Positions 17,890-25,892 of a stretch of 64,000 bases of DNA are shown piece by piece. The DNA comes from Erysipelotrichaceae bacterium (GTDB lineage: Bacteria; Bacillota_I; Bacilli_A; Erysipelotrichales; Erysipelotrichaceae). Position 1 is the stretch's first letter, and every line of letters begins with the position of its first letter. The stretch is taken from NCBI GenBank assembly GCA_030694975.1, contig JAUYTU010000017.1, positions 100,469 to 164,468 of the forward strand, in the 5' to 3' direction. Under the pieces are notes generated by a model that worked only from the letters and a program-made list of their open reading frames with translations, was not told the DNA's origin and ran no database searches. The position numbers were made by a program, and so were the translations under genes.

Positions 17890-19581
17890 TCATTCAATCG
17901 TGTTTTTGATAACCTGGCTAAACAAAGCAAATTTCTCTTTTGTCTCGGTTTCGTTATCTCCTTTAATACAATAATAGAATTTGCATTTAGGTTCTGTTCC
18001 CGAGGGTCGCACAGCAATCCAAGATCCATCGGAGAGTTTCATTTTCAATACATCGGAAACCGGGAAATCAAGCTCAAATGCATCCTCTCCTGACAAAATG
18101 ATGGATTGTTTGTAATCTTCCCATGCGATTACTTCGTAACCAGCTACTACATTTAATGGTGATTTTCTTAAGTTATCCATAATTTCAGCAATTCGTACAC
18201 TACCCTCTGCTCCAGCCAGTGTCAATGACGTCTGTGTTTCCAAAAAGGTTCCGTGCCGTTGATAAAGTTCTTGTAAAACATCAAATAAGGTTTTCCCTTT
18301 CGAATGATAATACTGAGTGGCTTCACAAATGATCAAACACGCCTGAACAGCGTCTTTATCTCTGACAAAGGGCTGAATCAGATAGCCATAGCTTTCCTCA
18401 TAGCCAAAGACAAATTGCTTCTCCTTACTCTTTTCGTACTTCTCGATTTTCTCGCCGATAAACTTGAATCCGGTCAGTGTCTTCTCGACCTCAACACCAT
18501 GATGCATAGCAACAGCTTCACCCAAATCTGAAGTTACGACTGTATTAAACATGATGGGGTTGGGTGGCATGATACCTTTTTCCCTCATCGATGAGAAAAC
18601 GTATTCCAAGAGGACAGATCCGGTTTGATTTCCGGTCATCAATACGTACTCTCCTTGATGTTTAACGACAACTCCGACCCGATCGGCGTCCGGATCTGTA
18701 CTGATAGCGATTTGGGCATCGTGCTTTTTCGCATACTCAATTGCCAGCTGATAGGCAGCGGGTTCTTCAGGATTGGGTGTCAGAGTGTTTGGAAAAGATG
18801 GGTCAGGTGTGCATTGTTCTTCAACCAGAATAATGTTGTATCCCGCTTCTTTTAAAACGATATTCGTAATAGGATAAGCCGTTCCGTGTTGCGGAGTAAA
18901 GACAACCTTGATATCTTTATTTAACTCTGGACGTAACTGAATTTGAAGTACACGGTTTGCATAACGAATATCCATGTCTTCATCCAGCCAATGGACGAGT
19001 TTTTCTTGCTCATCCGTCAATTGCACATCGATGGATAATTCATCTTCTACTTCTTCCACCGCTTGTATGACCTTCTCTATTTCCTCAGGAATCAACTGGC
19101 ATCCGGTCGGATCATAAACTTTATAGCCGTTATACTCCTTGGGATTATGAGACGCCGTGATTACGATACCGCCAATACAATTTAATTCGCGTACTGTAAA
19201 TGATAATTGCGGAGTTGAGCGTAATTCGGTGTAAACATAGCTTTCTATGTCAAACATGGCCAAAACCCGAGCGGATTCAATCGCAAATTCTTTAGACATA
19301 AAACGATTATCATAAGCAATGGCCACACCTCGCTTGTCGGTGGTTTTAGCAAGTTCAACCAGATACTTCGCAAAGCCCAAGTTGGCTCGGCGAATCGTAT
19401 AAATATTCAAGCGGTTACTGCCGGGTCCTAAAAGACCGCGCATTCCCGCAGTACCGAACTCGACCCGCGTATAAAAGGCGTCGTACTTTTCTTTTTCGCT
19501 CATTGTTTCCATTTGTTTTCTAGTCTTTGAATCAATTGCAGGATGATTATACCAGTGGTCAAATCGTTGAGTTGTCATCAT
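17890..19581 (-). CDS. pgcA: Alpha-phosphoglucomutase (PgcA type)
   Basis: 563 residues, the length of the Gram-positive phosphoglucomutase/phosphomannomutase family. The phosphoserine loop is TASHNPKEYNGYKVY (Ser144), the metal loop DPDADRVGV (near 298), and the sugar-phosphate loop near the C-terminus RPSGTEPK. It interconverts glucose-1-phosphate from the phosphorylase and glucose-6-phosphate, linking polymer breakdown to glycolysis. Two consecutive ATG codons follow AAAGGAG; the second (19,578) has better spacing. It is bracketed by terminators, so it is probably transcribed on its own. Confidence 0.93.
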   Translation of the reverse strand: MMTTQRFDHWYNHPAIDSKTRKQMETMSEKEKYDAFYTRVEFGTAGMRGLLGPGSNRLNIYTIRRANLGFAKYLVELAKTTDKRGVAIAYDNRFMSKEFAIESARVLAMFDIESYVYTELRSTPQLSFTVRELNCIGGIVITASHNPKEYNGYKVYDPTGCQLIPEEIEKVIQAVEEVEDELSIDVQLTDEQEKLVHWLDEDMDIRYANRVLQIQLRPELNKDIKVVFTPQHGTAYPITNIVLKEAGYNIILVEEQCTPDPSFPNTLTPNPEEPAAYQLAIEYAKKHDAQIAISTDPDADRVGVVVKHQGEYVLMTGNQTGSVLLEYVFSSMREKGIMPPNPIMFNTVVTSDLGEAVAMHHGVEVEKTLTGFKFIGEKIEKYEKSKEKQFVFGYEESYGYLIQPFVRDKDAVQACLIICEATQYYHSKGKTLFDVLQELYQRHGTFLETQTSLTLAGAEGSVRIAEIMDNLRKSPLNVVAGYEVIAWEDYKQSIILSGEDAFELDFPVSDVLKMKLSDGSWIAVRPSGTEPKCKFYYCIKGDNETETKEKFALFSQVIKNTIE

Positions 19582-19600
19582 TATTCTCCTTTAAATTATA

Positions 19601-19625
19601 ATAAAAAGAAGATATTAAATCTTCT
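19601..19625 (-). terminator. Intrinsic terminator after ptsH
   Basis: A 7-bp stem AGAAGAT/ATCTTCT with a 5-base loop and TTTTT on the minus strand, between ptsH and the phosphoglucomutase gene. Confidence 0.7.
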
Positions 19626-19649
19626 ATTTCATCTTCAACTGGTGAAGTA

Positions 19650-19916
19650 TTAAGCGATAACTTTTTGGGTACGAAGAACTTCTTCGATCGTGTTGATTGC
19701 GACTTCTTCGTCGTCACCTTCACAAGTGATGGTAATTTCTGATTGGGTCGGAATACCCAAAGACATAACGCCCATAATCGATTTCATGTTGACAGAACGA
19801 CCTTTAAAGGAAACTTTCACTTCACATTTAAATTTGCTTGCAGCATTTACGGCTACGGTAGCCGGACGGGCATGTAGTCCAACGGGATCTACAACTAAGA
19901 CTGTAATTTGTTTCAT
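19650..19916 (-). CDS. ptsH: HPr phosphocarrier protein
   Basis: 88 residues, full length. Both control residues are present: His15 in GLHARPA, phosphorylated by enzyme I, and Ser46 in NMKSIMGV, the target of HPr kinase. HPr-Ser46-P is the CcpA co-repressor in Bacillota, which links this gene to the three cre-like sites in the maltodextrin island. Enzyme I (ptsI) is not adjacent, and a terminator follows directly, so it is monocistronic. GGGAGG stands before the ATG. Confidence 0.97.
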   Translation of the reverse strand: MKQITVLVVDPVGLHARPATVAVNAASKFKCEVKVSFKGRSVNMKSIMGVMSLGIPTQSEITITCEGDDEEVAINTIEEVLRTQKVIA

Positions 19917-19945
19917 ATTAAACCTCCCGATTATTTTCTTACTTC

Positions 19946-19974
19946 ATTTTACTTTATTTTGAAACTATTGACAA
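19946..19974 (-). promoter_or_regulatory. ptsH promoter
   Basis: Minus strand TTGTCA (19,969-19,974), 17-base spacer, TAAAAT (19,946-19,951), about 30 bases before the ptsH ATG. Confidence 0.7.
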
Positions 19975-20063
19975 TATAAAGCAGAAATTATGTCTCATTT
20001 CAACTTGCTTGAAGGTTACCCTTATCTAAATTCATCAATTTGTCACAAGAATTGTCAAGATGA

Positions 20064-20092
20064 TTGTATTTATCACAAATTTAAAATAGAAT
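20064..20092 (+). promoter_or_regulatory. Promoter of the 20,112 membrane-protein gene
   Basis: TTGTAT (20,064-20,069), 17-base spacer, TAGAAT (20,087-20,092), followed by AAGGAG before the ATG at 20,112. It is divergent from the ptsH promoter. Confidence 0.6.
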
Positions 20093-20111
20093 AAGACAAA
20101 GGAGAAAGACT

Positions 20112-20498
20112 ATGTTTCAAATTAATAAAAAATTCGCATTACCTGTAGGGGCAGCATTCTTTGTATTAACCTTTGCTCTATTTTATATTGGTGTCGCTTT
20201 GATTTTACAAAATCCATTGGTACTTGAAAACTATCTGGCTTTTGCACTTTTCTCACTTTTGGTCGGTGTGATATCTGCTTGCTTTGTTTTCTTTAATTTA
20301 TCCGTTGGATTCGCCATCTTCACACTTGGCTATGTCATAGGATTCGGTTCTATGTTTTGGTCTTTCAACCAAGACATGACTGGATGGGGCGACTTGATCG
20401 GCTTGATTCAGATGATGTTTATTTTAGGAATCGGACTTGCAACAGCCATCATTGTGGAGATTATTCTGTTGATTATCAAAAAAGTTAAGAAAGCGTAA
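20112..20498 (+). CDS. Small four-span membrane protein, unknown
   Basis: 128 residues. Four hydrophobic segments are clear (about 12-32, 41-63, 66-90 and 97-122), with a short basic tail, KKVKKA. A good promoter and AAGGAG site support expression. I do not recognise the family and see no polar or charged residues inside the membrane segments that would point to transport. It is a single gene between divergent ptsH and convergent fpg-like genes. Confidence 0.75.
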   Translation: MFQINKKFALPVGAAFFVLTFALFYIGVALILQNPLVLENYLAFALFSLLVGVISACFVFFNLSVGFAIFTLGYVIGFGSMFWSFNQDMTGWGDLIGLIQMMFILGIGLATAIIVEIILLIIKKVKKA

Positions 20499-20508
20499 AA
20501 CAAACATT

Positions 20509-21333
20509 TTAATCAATTGTTTTTAACGGCTGACAACGTGGACAGAAATAAATACTTCCACCCATATAATTTTCTTTTACAATACTTCCCGAGCAGTTTT
20601 TGCACGGGTTTTTTAATTGTGAACTTGTCATCAGTACTTCGTAACCACCGGGTATTCCGAATAGATCCTTCTCGTTATTACGACCGCCCAACGCAACCAT
20701 TTCTCTGAGTGTGCTGGCAAGTTTTTCGTAGAGTTTCCTTAACTGATCCTCGCTGCAATCTCTGATTTTCAATTTCGGATGTAATCCAACCTTAAAAAGA
20801 ACATCTTGAATGACACCATTACCAATACCCGGAAACCGTTGCTCTGTTGCCAAAAATGCTTTCAACGACAATTTATCTGTTGCCTTGGACATGAAGTACT
20901 CATAAGTGAACAATGGTGATACACAATCCATTGAATCTAGCGATGCTTTCATAAAGGTAGTAGGTACAATATCTTTCTTTGTTACGTACAATCCGCCATA
21001 CATTGCTACGGTTGCCATCAGGCAGCTTTGATCGGTAAAGCTTATCAACAGTTGGTGTTGATTATGATCGGGACAAGAGTCTAAATATCTTATGTTAACC
21101 CCATCCTGAAAAATCACTTGCACATCTTCGAAATACAAACACAAATAACCCGCGAAATTGACGCTATAAGAGAAGCTTTTCCCCTGAAGCAGTTGTTGGT
21201 AGTTCTTTCCTTCATCCACAAACCATGCCAACTTATGCGGCTTAGAATTTACGCTAACTTGTTCAACGACTTTTCCTTGTAGTGTCTCATTGCACTGCCT
21301 CGCTAACACAATAGCTTCAGGTAGTTCTATCAT
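20509..21333 (-). CDS. Fpg/Nei-family DNA glycosylase-like protein with non-canonical N-terminus
   Basis: 274 residues from the second of two ATGs (21,333), which has better spacing to GAGGTGAT. Overall layout is that of formamidopyrimidine-DNA glycosylase: N-terminal beta-sandwich, helix-two-turn-helix region (FLATEQRFPGIGNGVIQDVL, about 163-182) and a C-terminal zinc finger with CKNC...CPRC. The canonical N-terminus is Met-Pro-Glu-Leu-Pro-Glu, with the Pro as Schiff-base nucleophile; here it reads MIELPEA, so Pro is replaced by Ile while the next Glu is kept. Base-excision activity by the usual mechanism is therefore doubtful; it may bind DNA or act as a hydrolase without lyase activity (inference). 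Confidence 0.85.
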   Translation of the reverse strand: MIELPEAIVLARQCNETLQGKVVEQVSVNSKPHKLAWFVDEGKNYQQLLQGKSFSYSVNFAGYLCLYFEDVQVIFQDGVNIRYLDSCPDHNQHQLLISFTDQSCLMATVAMYGGLYVTKKDIVPTTFMKASLDSMDCVSPLFTYEYFMSKATDKLSLKAFLATEQRFPGIGNGVIQDVLFKVGLHPKLKIRDCSEDQLRKLYEKLASTLREMVALGGRNNEKDLFGIPGGYEVLMTSSQLKNPCKNCSGSIVKENYMGGSIYFCPRCQPLKTID

Positions 21334-21379
21334 CATATCACCTCAAAAAAAGCATACTTCAACGCATAAAAAGTGTCAA

Positions 21380-21399
21380 TAAAAGGAAGCGATGCTTCC
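21380..21399 (-). terminator. Intrinsic terminator after the P-loop kinase gene
   Basis: GGAAGC/GCTTCC stem with a 3-base loop, followed by TTTTATT on the minus strand. Confidence 0.6.
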
Positions 21400-21431
21400 C
21401 TGTTTCCCTTAAAAAGTTCATTTATTCTATA

Positions 21432-22049
21432 TCACCAACCAAAATGCTTTCTCGTAATTTCATAATTCTCATCAATCGTTTTTGAACCGTCAACATTTAG
21501 AACAAACAAGTTCAAGTCTTGTGCTGACTTCAAAATTTCACTGGCAAACATCATATCTCTTTTCATCCAATTGCTAAATGCTTGTGTAGGGTTAGAGCAG
21601 TCAACCAAATAGTCTTTGACCCATTCTCTTTCAGGATACTTATTCAACTGAAACTCTGGGGTAGGAACCAGACAAATGTACTTTTTGGAGTTTATAAAGT
21701 GTTTCTTTATTAATTCCGGCAGGATGGCTGTGCCCTCAACAAGAACGACTTTATCCAAGGGTATTTGGGATAAATCTTCTAAAATGTAATCAAACGAATT
21801 TCGATAAAACTCTAATACGTCCGTAACTTGAGAATCAACATCCCTCAACCAATTCTCATCCTTTGACATTGCAGAATATTTCTTCATGATTAAAATATCG
21901 TTTTTCGCGCCTCTGTTTATGTGATTCATCATGTGATCATCACATTTGTAGTAAAGAAGCGAAAATTCATAGGCGAGTTTTTCGGCGATGGAACTTTTCC
22001 CAGAACATGGCGAACCGCCAATCCAATAAATATGGTTTAATTTTGTCAT
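21432..22049 (-). CDS. P-loop kinase-like NTPase, substrate unknown
   Basis: 205 residues from the ATG at 22,049 (MTKLNHIYWIGG); an ATG four codons upstream has no ribosome site. Walker A is GSPCSGKSS near residues 9-17, followed by a DDH motif and a later VVLVEGTAI strand that resembles the Walker B position of small-molecule kinases. The fold resembles shikimate/nucleoside kinases and AAA_33-type predicted kinases. I cannot name the substrate. It is a last gene before a terminator and follows rlmH by 39 bases, so it may be co-transcribed with rlmH. Confidence 0.7.
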   Translation of the reverse strand: MTKLNHIYWIGGSPCSGKSSIAEKLAYEFSLLYYKCDDHMMNHINRGAKNDILIMKKYSAMSKDENWLRDVDSQVTDVLEFYRNSFDYILEDLSQIPLDKVVLVEGTAILPELIKKHFINSKKYICLVPTPEFQLNKYPEREWVKDYLVDCSNPTQAFSNWMKRDMMFASEILKSAQDLNLFVLNVDGSKTIDENYEITRKHFGW

Positions 22050-22088
22050 CGTAGCCCCCATGTATTGAAGTTGATGTCAGGTTTTTAA

Positions 22089-22565
22089 TTATTTATGATA
22101 AGGTTCATTGAAATGAATCTTATATGCCCGATATATTTGCTCTACCAACATCAATCGAACTAATTGATGTGGAAAAGTCATCTCCGAAAGTTTCAGTCGT
22201 AAATCCGCACGGTTTCGGACTGAATCTGAAACTCCGTGTGAACCACCAATCACGAAAGATATATCACTGTTTCCATCGATATATTGCTTAAATATATGAT
22301 CACTGAAATTGGTTGAACTCATATACTTTCCACTTAGATCTAAAAGAATGACATGTTGGTTGGATGATATTAAGGACAAAAGTTTGTCGGATTCTTTGCT
22401 TTTCATTATTTCGACATCCGCATCCGAAGCATTTCTTGGTAATGACACTTCATCGACTTCGACAATATCCAATTTTACATAGGGTGTCAGTCGTTTGACA
22501 TATTCGAATATCAGTTCCTTATTTGCCTTTTCTTTGATCTTGCCAATCGCAAGAATGCGAATCAT
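22089..22565 (-). CDS. rlmH: 23S rRNA (pseudouridine1915-N3)-methyltransferase RlmH
   Basis: 158 residues, the family length. SPOUT-fold landmarks are visible: the SAM-binding loop FVIGGSHGVSD (about 103-113) and the invariant C-terminus ending YHK. It methylates pseudouridine 1915 in helix 69 of 23S rRNA. It overlaps the htrA stop by 4 bases (ATGA), a neighbourhood common in Bacillota. Confidence 0.96.
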   Translation of the reverse strand: MIRILAIGKIKEKANKELIFEYVKRLTPYVKLDIVEVDEVSLPRNASDADVEIMKSKESDKLLSLISSNQHVILLDLSGKYMSSTNFSDHIFKQYIDGNSDISFVIGGSHGVSDSVRNRADLRLKLSEMTFPHQLVRLMLVEQIYRAYKIHFNEPYHK

Positions 22566-23647
22566 TGTAATCGCACTCGGGCAGTAATCAATTCTCCATC
22601 ACGACTCAAAACAATATCGACTAGATCATTGACTTTCTTACCATACAACAACTGACGGAATTGTTTGAAACTGGTGATTTCAACACTGTCAAAACTCACC
22701 AAAATATCCCCTTGAAGAATACCGGCTACTTGAGCTGGGCTTCCTGAGACAACCGAATTTATGTACAATCCTTTGGTTTCATCAAGTTTAATTCCATACG
22801 AATTTTTTTGGTAGATAGACATCTCACCGATACCGACTGCCGAAACGCCTAATACCGGTCGAATGACCCGACCATTGTTTTCTAATTGCTCCATGATTAC
22901 AACAACTTCGTTGACGGGTATAGCAAATCCCATACCTTCAACCGACTCCAAAGCAATTTTCATTGAATTGATACCAATAAGCTCGCCGGCTAAATTGATT
23001 AAAGGACCACCACTGTTACCCGGATTGATAGCAGCATCGGTTTGTAATACAATCATATCCCAATCTGTTACACCATTGTTATCCAAATCCACCGGAACAA
23101 CTCGATCTTTACCCGATAATATACCCATGGTAACTGAACCGGCAAATTCATTGCCCAACGGACTTCCGATGGCTAAAACCCATTCCCCAACCTTCGATAG
23201 CGCGGAGTCACCGGTTTTAAAAGGGACAACTTCAAAATCCACGACAACTTTTATAAGTGCCAAATCGGTATATAAATCGGACCCCATGATTTCGCCTGTC
23301 ACTTCGACTCCGTTGGCAAAAGCAATATCCACACGATCAGCCCCATTTATGACATGGTTATTGGTGATGATCAGAATCACATTATCATTAACCTTATAAA
23401 CGGCACCGCTACCTGTGCTGTAAAGATTATTAAATCGGTACGAATGCACGCCAACTACTTTTTCAAGTGATTTATCAACGATTTCCGTTACATCGGTTGT
23501 AAACTGAGTGACCTTTGTTTCAACGATATGGGTTGACTGTGAACCACTCAAATCTTTGACTTTACTGTTAAGTTGTTGAATTTCAAGTGAAAGAAAAATA
23601 TTAAATGCTAATAATACGATGACTAACAGTGATAGAAAACGTTTCAT
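22562..23647 (-). CDS. htrA: HtrA/DegP-like membrane-anchored serine protease
   Basis: 361 residues: one N-terminal anchor (about 4-22), a short coil, a trypsin-like domain and one PDZ domain at the C-terminus. The triad is visible as His in TNNHVINGA, Asp in DLALIKV and Ser in GNSGGPL. The PDZ begins near 275 with YGIKLDETKGLYI. It degrades or refolds damaged proteins at the outer face of the membrane. Its start overlaps the walJ stop (ATGA). Confidence 0.94.
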   Translation of the reverse strand: MKRFLSLLVIVLLAFNIFLSLEIQQLNSKVKDLSGSQSTHIVETKVTQFTTDVTEIVDKSLEKVVGVHSYRFNNLYSTGSGAVYKVNDNVILIITNNHVINGADRVDIAFANGVEVTGEIMGSDLYTDLALIKVVVDFEVVPFKTGDSALSKVGEWVLAIGSPLGNEFAGSVTMGILSGKDRVVPVDLDNNGVTDWDMIVLQTDAAINPGNSGGPLINLAGELIGINSMKIALESVEGMGFAIPVNEVVVIMEQLENNGRVIRPVLGVSAVGIGEMSIYQKNSYGIKLDETKGLYINSVVSGSPAQVAGILQGDILVSFDSVEITSFKQFRQLLYGKKVNDLVDIVLSRDGELITARVRLQ

Positions 23648-24384
23648 GAATTTGAACCTCCTGTAACGATTTCAAACTGACCCGCAATTTTCAATATTGG
23701 GAAATACCCTAATGAGCTCAATAAATCGAATGACGTTTGGTAAGCAAGCACGAATGAATTAGCTTCATCACTTAAATGCGCCAAAACTACTTCTTTGGTC
23801 TTTAATGAAACAATCTTCCCCAACACTTCTGCGCACGCCTGATTGCTTAAATGACCGCTATCTGACAGTATGCGGTTTTTAATTCCGTGCGGCCGTCGCG
23901 AGTTCATCAACATTTCAGGGTCATGGTTGCTTTCAAGGACGATATAATGGGCATCTTTAATCCTCGGGATCAGTGTGTTTTTAACATATCCGGTATCCGT
24001 AATATATACCAACTTTTCATAAGCATCTTCAATAATATACCCTACCGTTACCTCACTGTCATGTGAGAGCGGAATCGGTGTAATCGTCAGTTCGTTGATG
24101 TGAAATGACATAAAAGGGACTACCGGTTGATAGCCCTGACCATTATTGAACGGAATTGGTGAAAATGTGGGGATATTGCCGAACATTCTTACCTGACTCA
24201 CATGATCCGAATGACCGTGAGTCACTAGCAAAGCATCAACTTGTGTATAGTTTATATCAATATTTGTAAAACTGTTAATCAAATGCTTTTTTGTTGAACC
24301 ACAATCTATGACTACGGTCGAATGATTTGTTTGCACAACAAAACAATTGCCCTTAGAGCCACTAGCCAGTGAATAATACTTCAT
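23644..24384 (-). CDS. walJ: MBL-fold hydrolase WalJ (YycJ)
   Basis: 246 residues. The metallo-beta-lactamase HxHxDH motif is THGHSDHV and the N-terminus LASGSKGNCF is typical of YycJ/WalJ. Family knowledge: a predicted DNA 5'-exonuclease linked to the WalRK locus and to co-ordination of replication with cell wall growth. The walRK genes themselves are not in the window. It lies 4 bases after the M23 peptidase gene and is coupled to htrA. Confidence 0.92.
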   Translation of the reverse strand: MKYYSLASGSKGNCFVVQTNHSTVVIDCGSTKKHLINSFTNIDINYTQVDALLVTHGHSDHVSQVRMFGNIPTFSPIPFNNGQGYQPVVPFMSFHINELTITPIPLSHDSEVTVGYIIEDAYEKLVYITDTGYVKNTLIPRIKDAHYIVLESNHDPEMLMNSRRPHGIKNRILSDSGHLSNQACAEVLGKIVSLKTKEVVLAHLSDEANSFVLAYQTSFDLLSSLGYFPILKIAGQFEIVTGGSNS

Positions 24385-24388
24385 ATTA

Positions 24389-25882
24389 TTAACAACCCAA
24401 CACGCGGCAAGGGTTAATCAACGTTCCATTTTGCCAAACCTGGAAATGAGTATGCGGACCGGTCGTCCGACCAGTCATTCCGATACGACCAATCGCTTCT
24501 CCTTTTTCAACCGCAACCCCTTCCGGAAAATATCCCGGAGAAGCCATATGTCCATAATATGTACGATAACCGTTGTTATGATCAATAATTAAATAATAAC
24601 CGCCAATTGAACTGTAAGCTCTTTTTGTTACGACGCCTCTATCAGCCGCATAAATTGAACCATAACGATCATAGCGATTCTGAATATCAATTGCCCGGTG
24701 TCCAGAGTAGCAAAACCATCCGCACGATACACTGGGATTGTTAATGGGCCAGCGGAATTTACCGCTACCGATTCCAGGTATGACTTTGGTTCCAAAAGCA
24801 ACGACTTCTTGAATTGGTTGCTTTGTTATGGATTCAGAAATGACCTCACCTTTGATCAAAACTCCATTAACATATGTCTCTTTATATAATACATTCTTAG
24901 ATCCATCGACTTCACGAGTAATAACTCTCGATATTCCTTCGCGAATCGAAGGATCAGCCACATACTTTGTATTTGATGGGTATACGATTTCCTTCGTCAA
25001 GCGATCACGTGTTACAACAACGCTAATCGGAGAATTAAAATAAGTCACATTTAATTGTAAGCCAGGCTCTAATACTTGATCGGTTGTTTTTAGTTTCTGA
25101 TTATTAATGGTAATCAACTGTTGTGCTGATAGACCCGTCTTGTAGCCCACACCTTCGACCGTATCAAACGGAGCGACAGTGTATGTCTTAATTTCTGTAT
25201 CATATCCATAACTCAGAAAATAAATGATCTCATTTTGATTCTTCAAAATCTTATTTCTGGATGCCAAACCTTTTGTAATTGAAGTTGATTCAAGAACGTT
25301 GATTCCGGTATCAATTGAGCCATAGGTTGTGAGTTTTGGAATTTCACGTTTATTTTTAATGTCATCATAAGCTGATTTCGAAATAAAGTTTAACAGGTAC
25401 AACTCTTTTGCTGTCTCAAATTCCGCAAGATCCTTGACATAAATAACCGCTCCGTTAGAGAATTCGATTTTATAGACTTCAACTGAAAATAAATCGTTGG
25501 TCTGTAAGTATTCCACAATTAAATCATCGACATTGTTATATTCAAAATAACTCAACTCTACACTTAGATAAACATCTTCTCCCAAACCGATTTTCGATCC
25601 TGGGAAATCTTCGACATATTGATCATTGTATGTCTGAACTAAAACACTGTCCACGATTTGCTCGTCGGTCAAAACACCCAACAAACGACTACCTTCATAT
25701 ATCTTCGTGATCATTTGCGGCTGATTAAACACGTTTACAACTTCTTGTTTAAAAACAGCACCATCCAATTCGGCTTGGTTACTGATTTGTTGGGGATTTT
25801 GATTTTGATTGGCCTCGGAAGTTATCAGTGTGATGATCAGACTTACCATGACTGCCAATACAATGGGTATAAACTTTTTCAT
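24389..25882 (-). CDS. Secreted M23 peptidase with LysM-like and G5 domains
   Basis: 497 residues from the ATG at 25,882 (MKKFIPIVL), preceded by AAAGGAG; the frame extends upstream but inside dnaB spacing. A signal peptide or anchor (about 5-22) is followed by an unassigned region, a LysM-like stretch (about 240-285), a G5 domain (about 305-375) and a C-terminal M23 domain. Zinc ligands are HRAID and HTHF. The protein should cut peptidoglycan cross-links outside the cell. It lies 10 bases after dnaB and 4 bases before walJ, so wall hydrolysis, walJ and htrA share one transcript. Confidence 0.9.
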   Translation of the reverse strand: MKKFIPIVLAVMVSLIITLITSEANQNQNPQQISNQAELDGAVFKQEVVNVFNQPQMITKIYEGSRLLGVLTDEQIVDSVLVQTYNDQYVEDFPGSKIGLGEDVYLSVELSYFEYNNVDDLIVEYLQTNDLFSVEVYKIEFSNGAVIYVKDLAEFETAKELYLLNFISKSAYDDIKNKREIPKLTTYGSIDTGINVLESTSITKGLASRNKILKNQNEIIYFLSYGYDTEIKTYTVAPFDTVEGVGYKTGLSAQQLITINNQKLKTTDQVLEPGLQLNVTYFNSPISVVVTRDRLTKEIVYPSNTKYVADPSIREGISRVITREVDGSKNVLYKETYVNGVLIKGEVISESITKQPIQEVVAFGTKVIPGIGSGKFRWPINNPSVSCGWFCYSGHRAIDIQNRYDRYGSIYAADRGVVTKRAYSSIGGYYLIIDHNNGYRTYYGHMASPGYFPEGVAVEKGEAIGRIGMTGRTTGPHTHFQVWQNGTLINPCRVLGC

Positions 25883-25892
25883 TGAAACTCCT

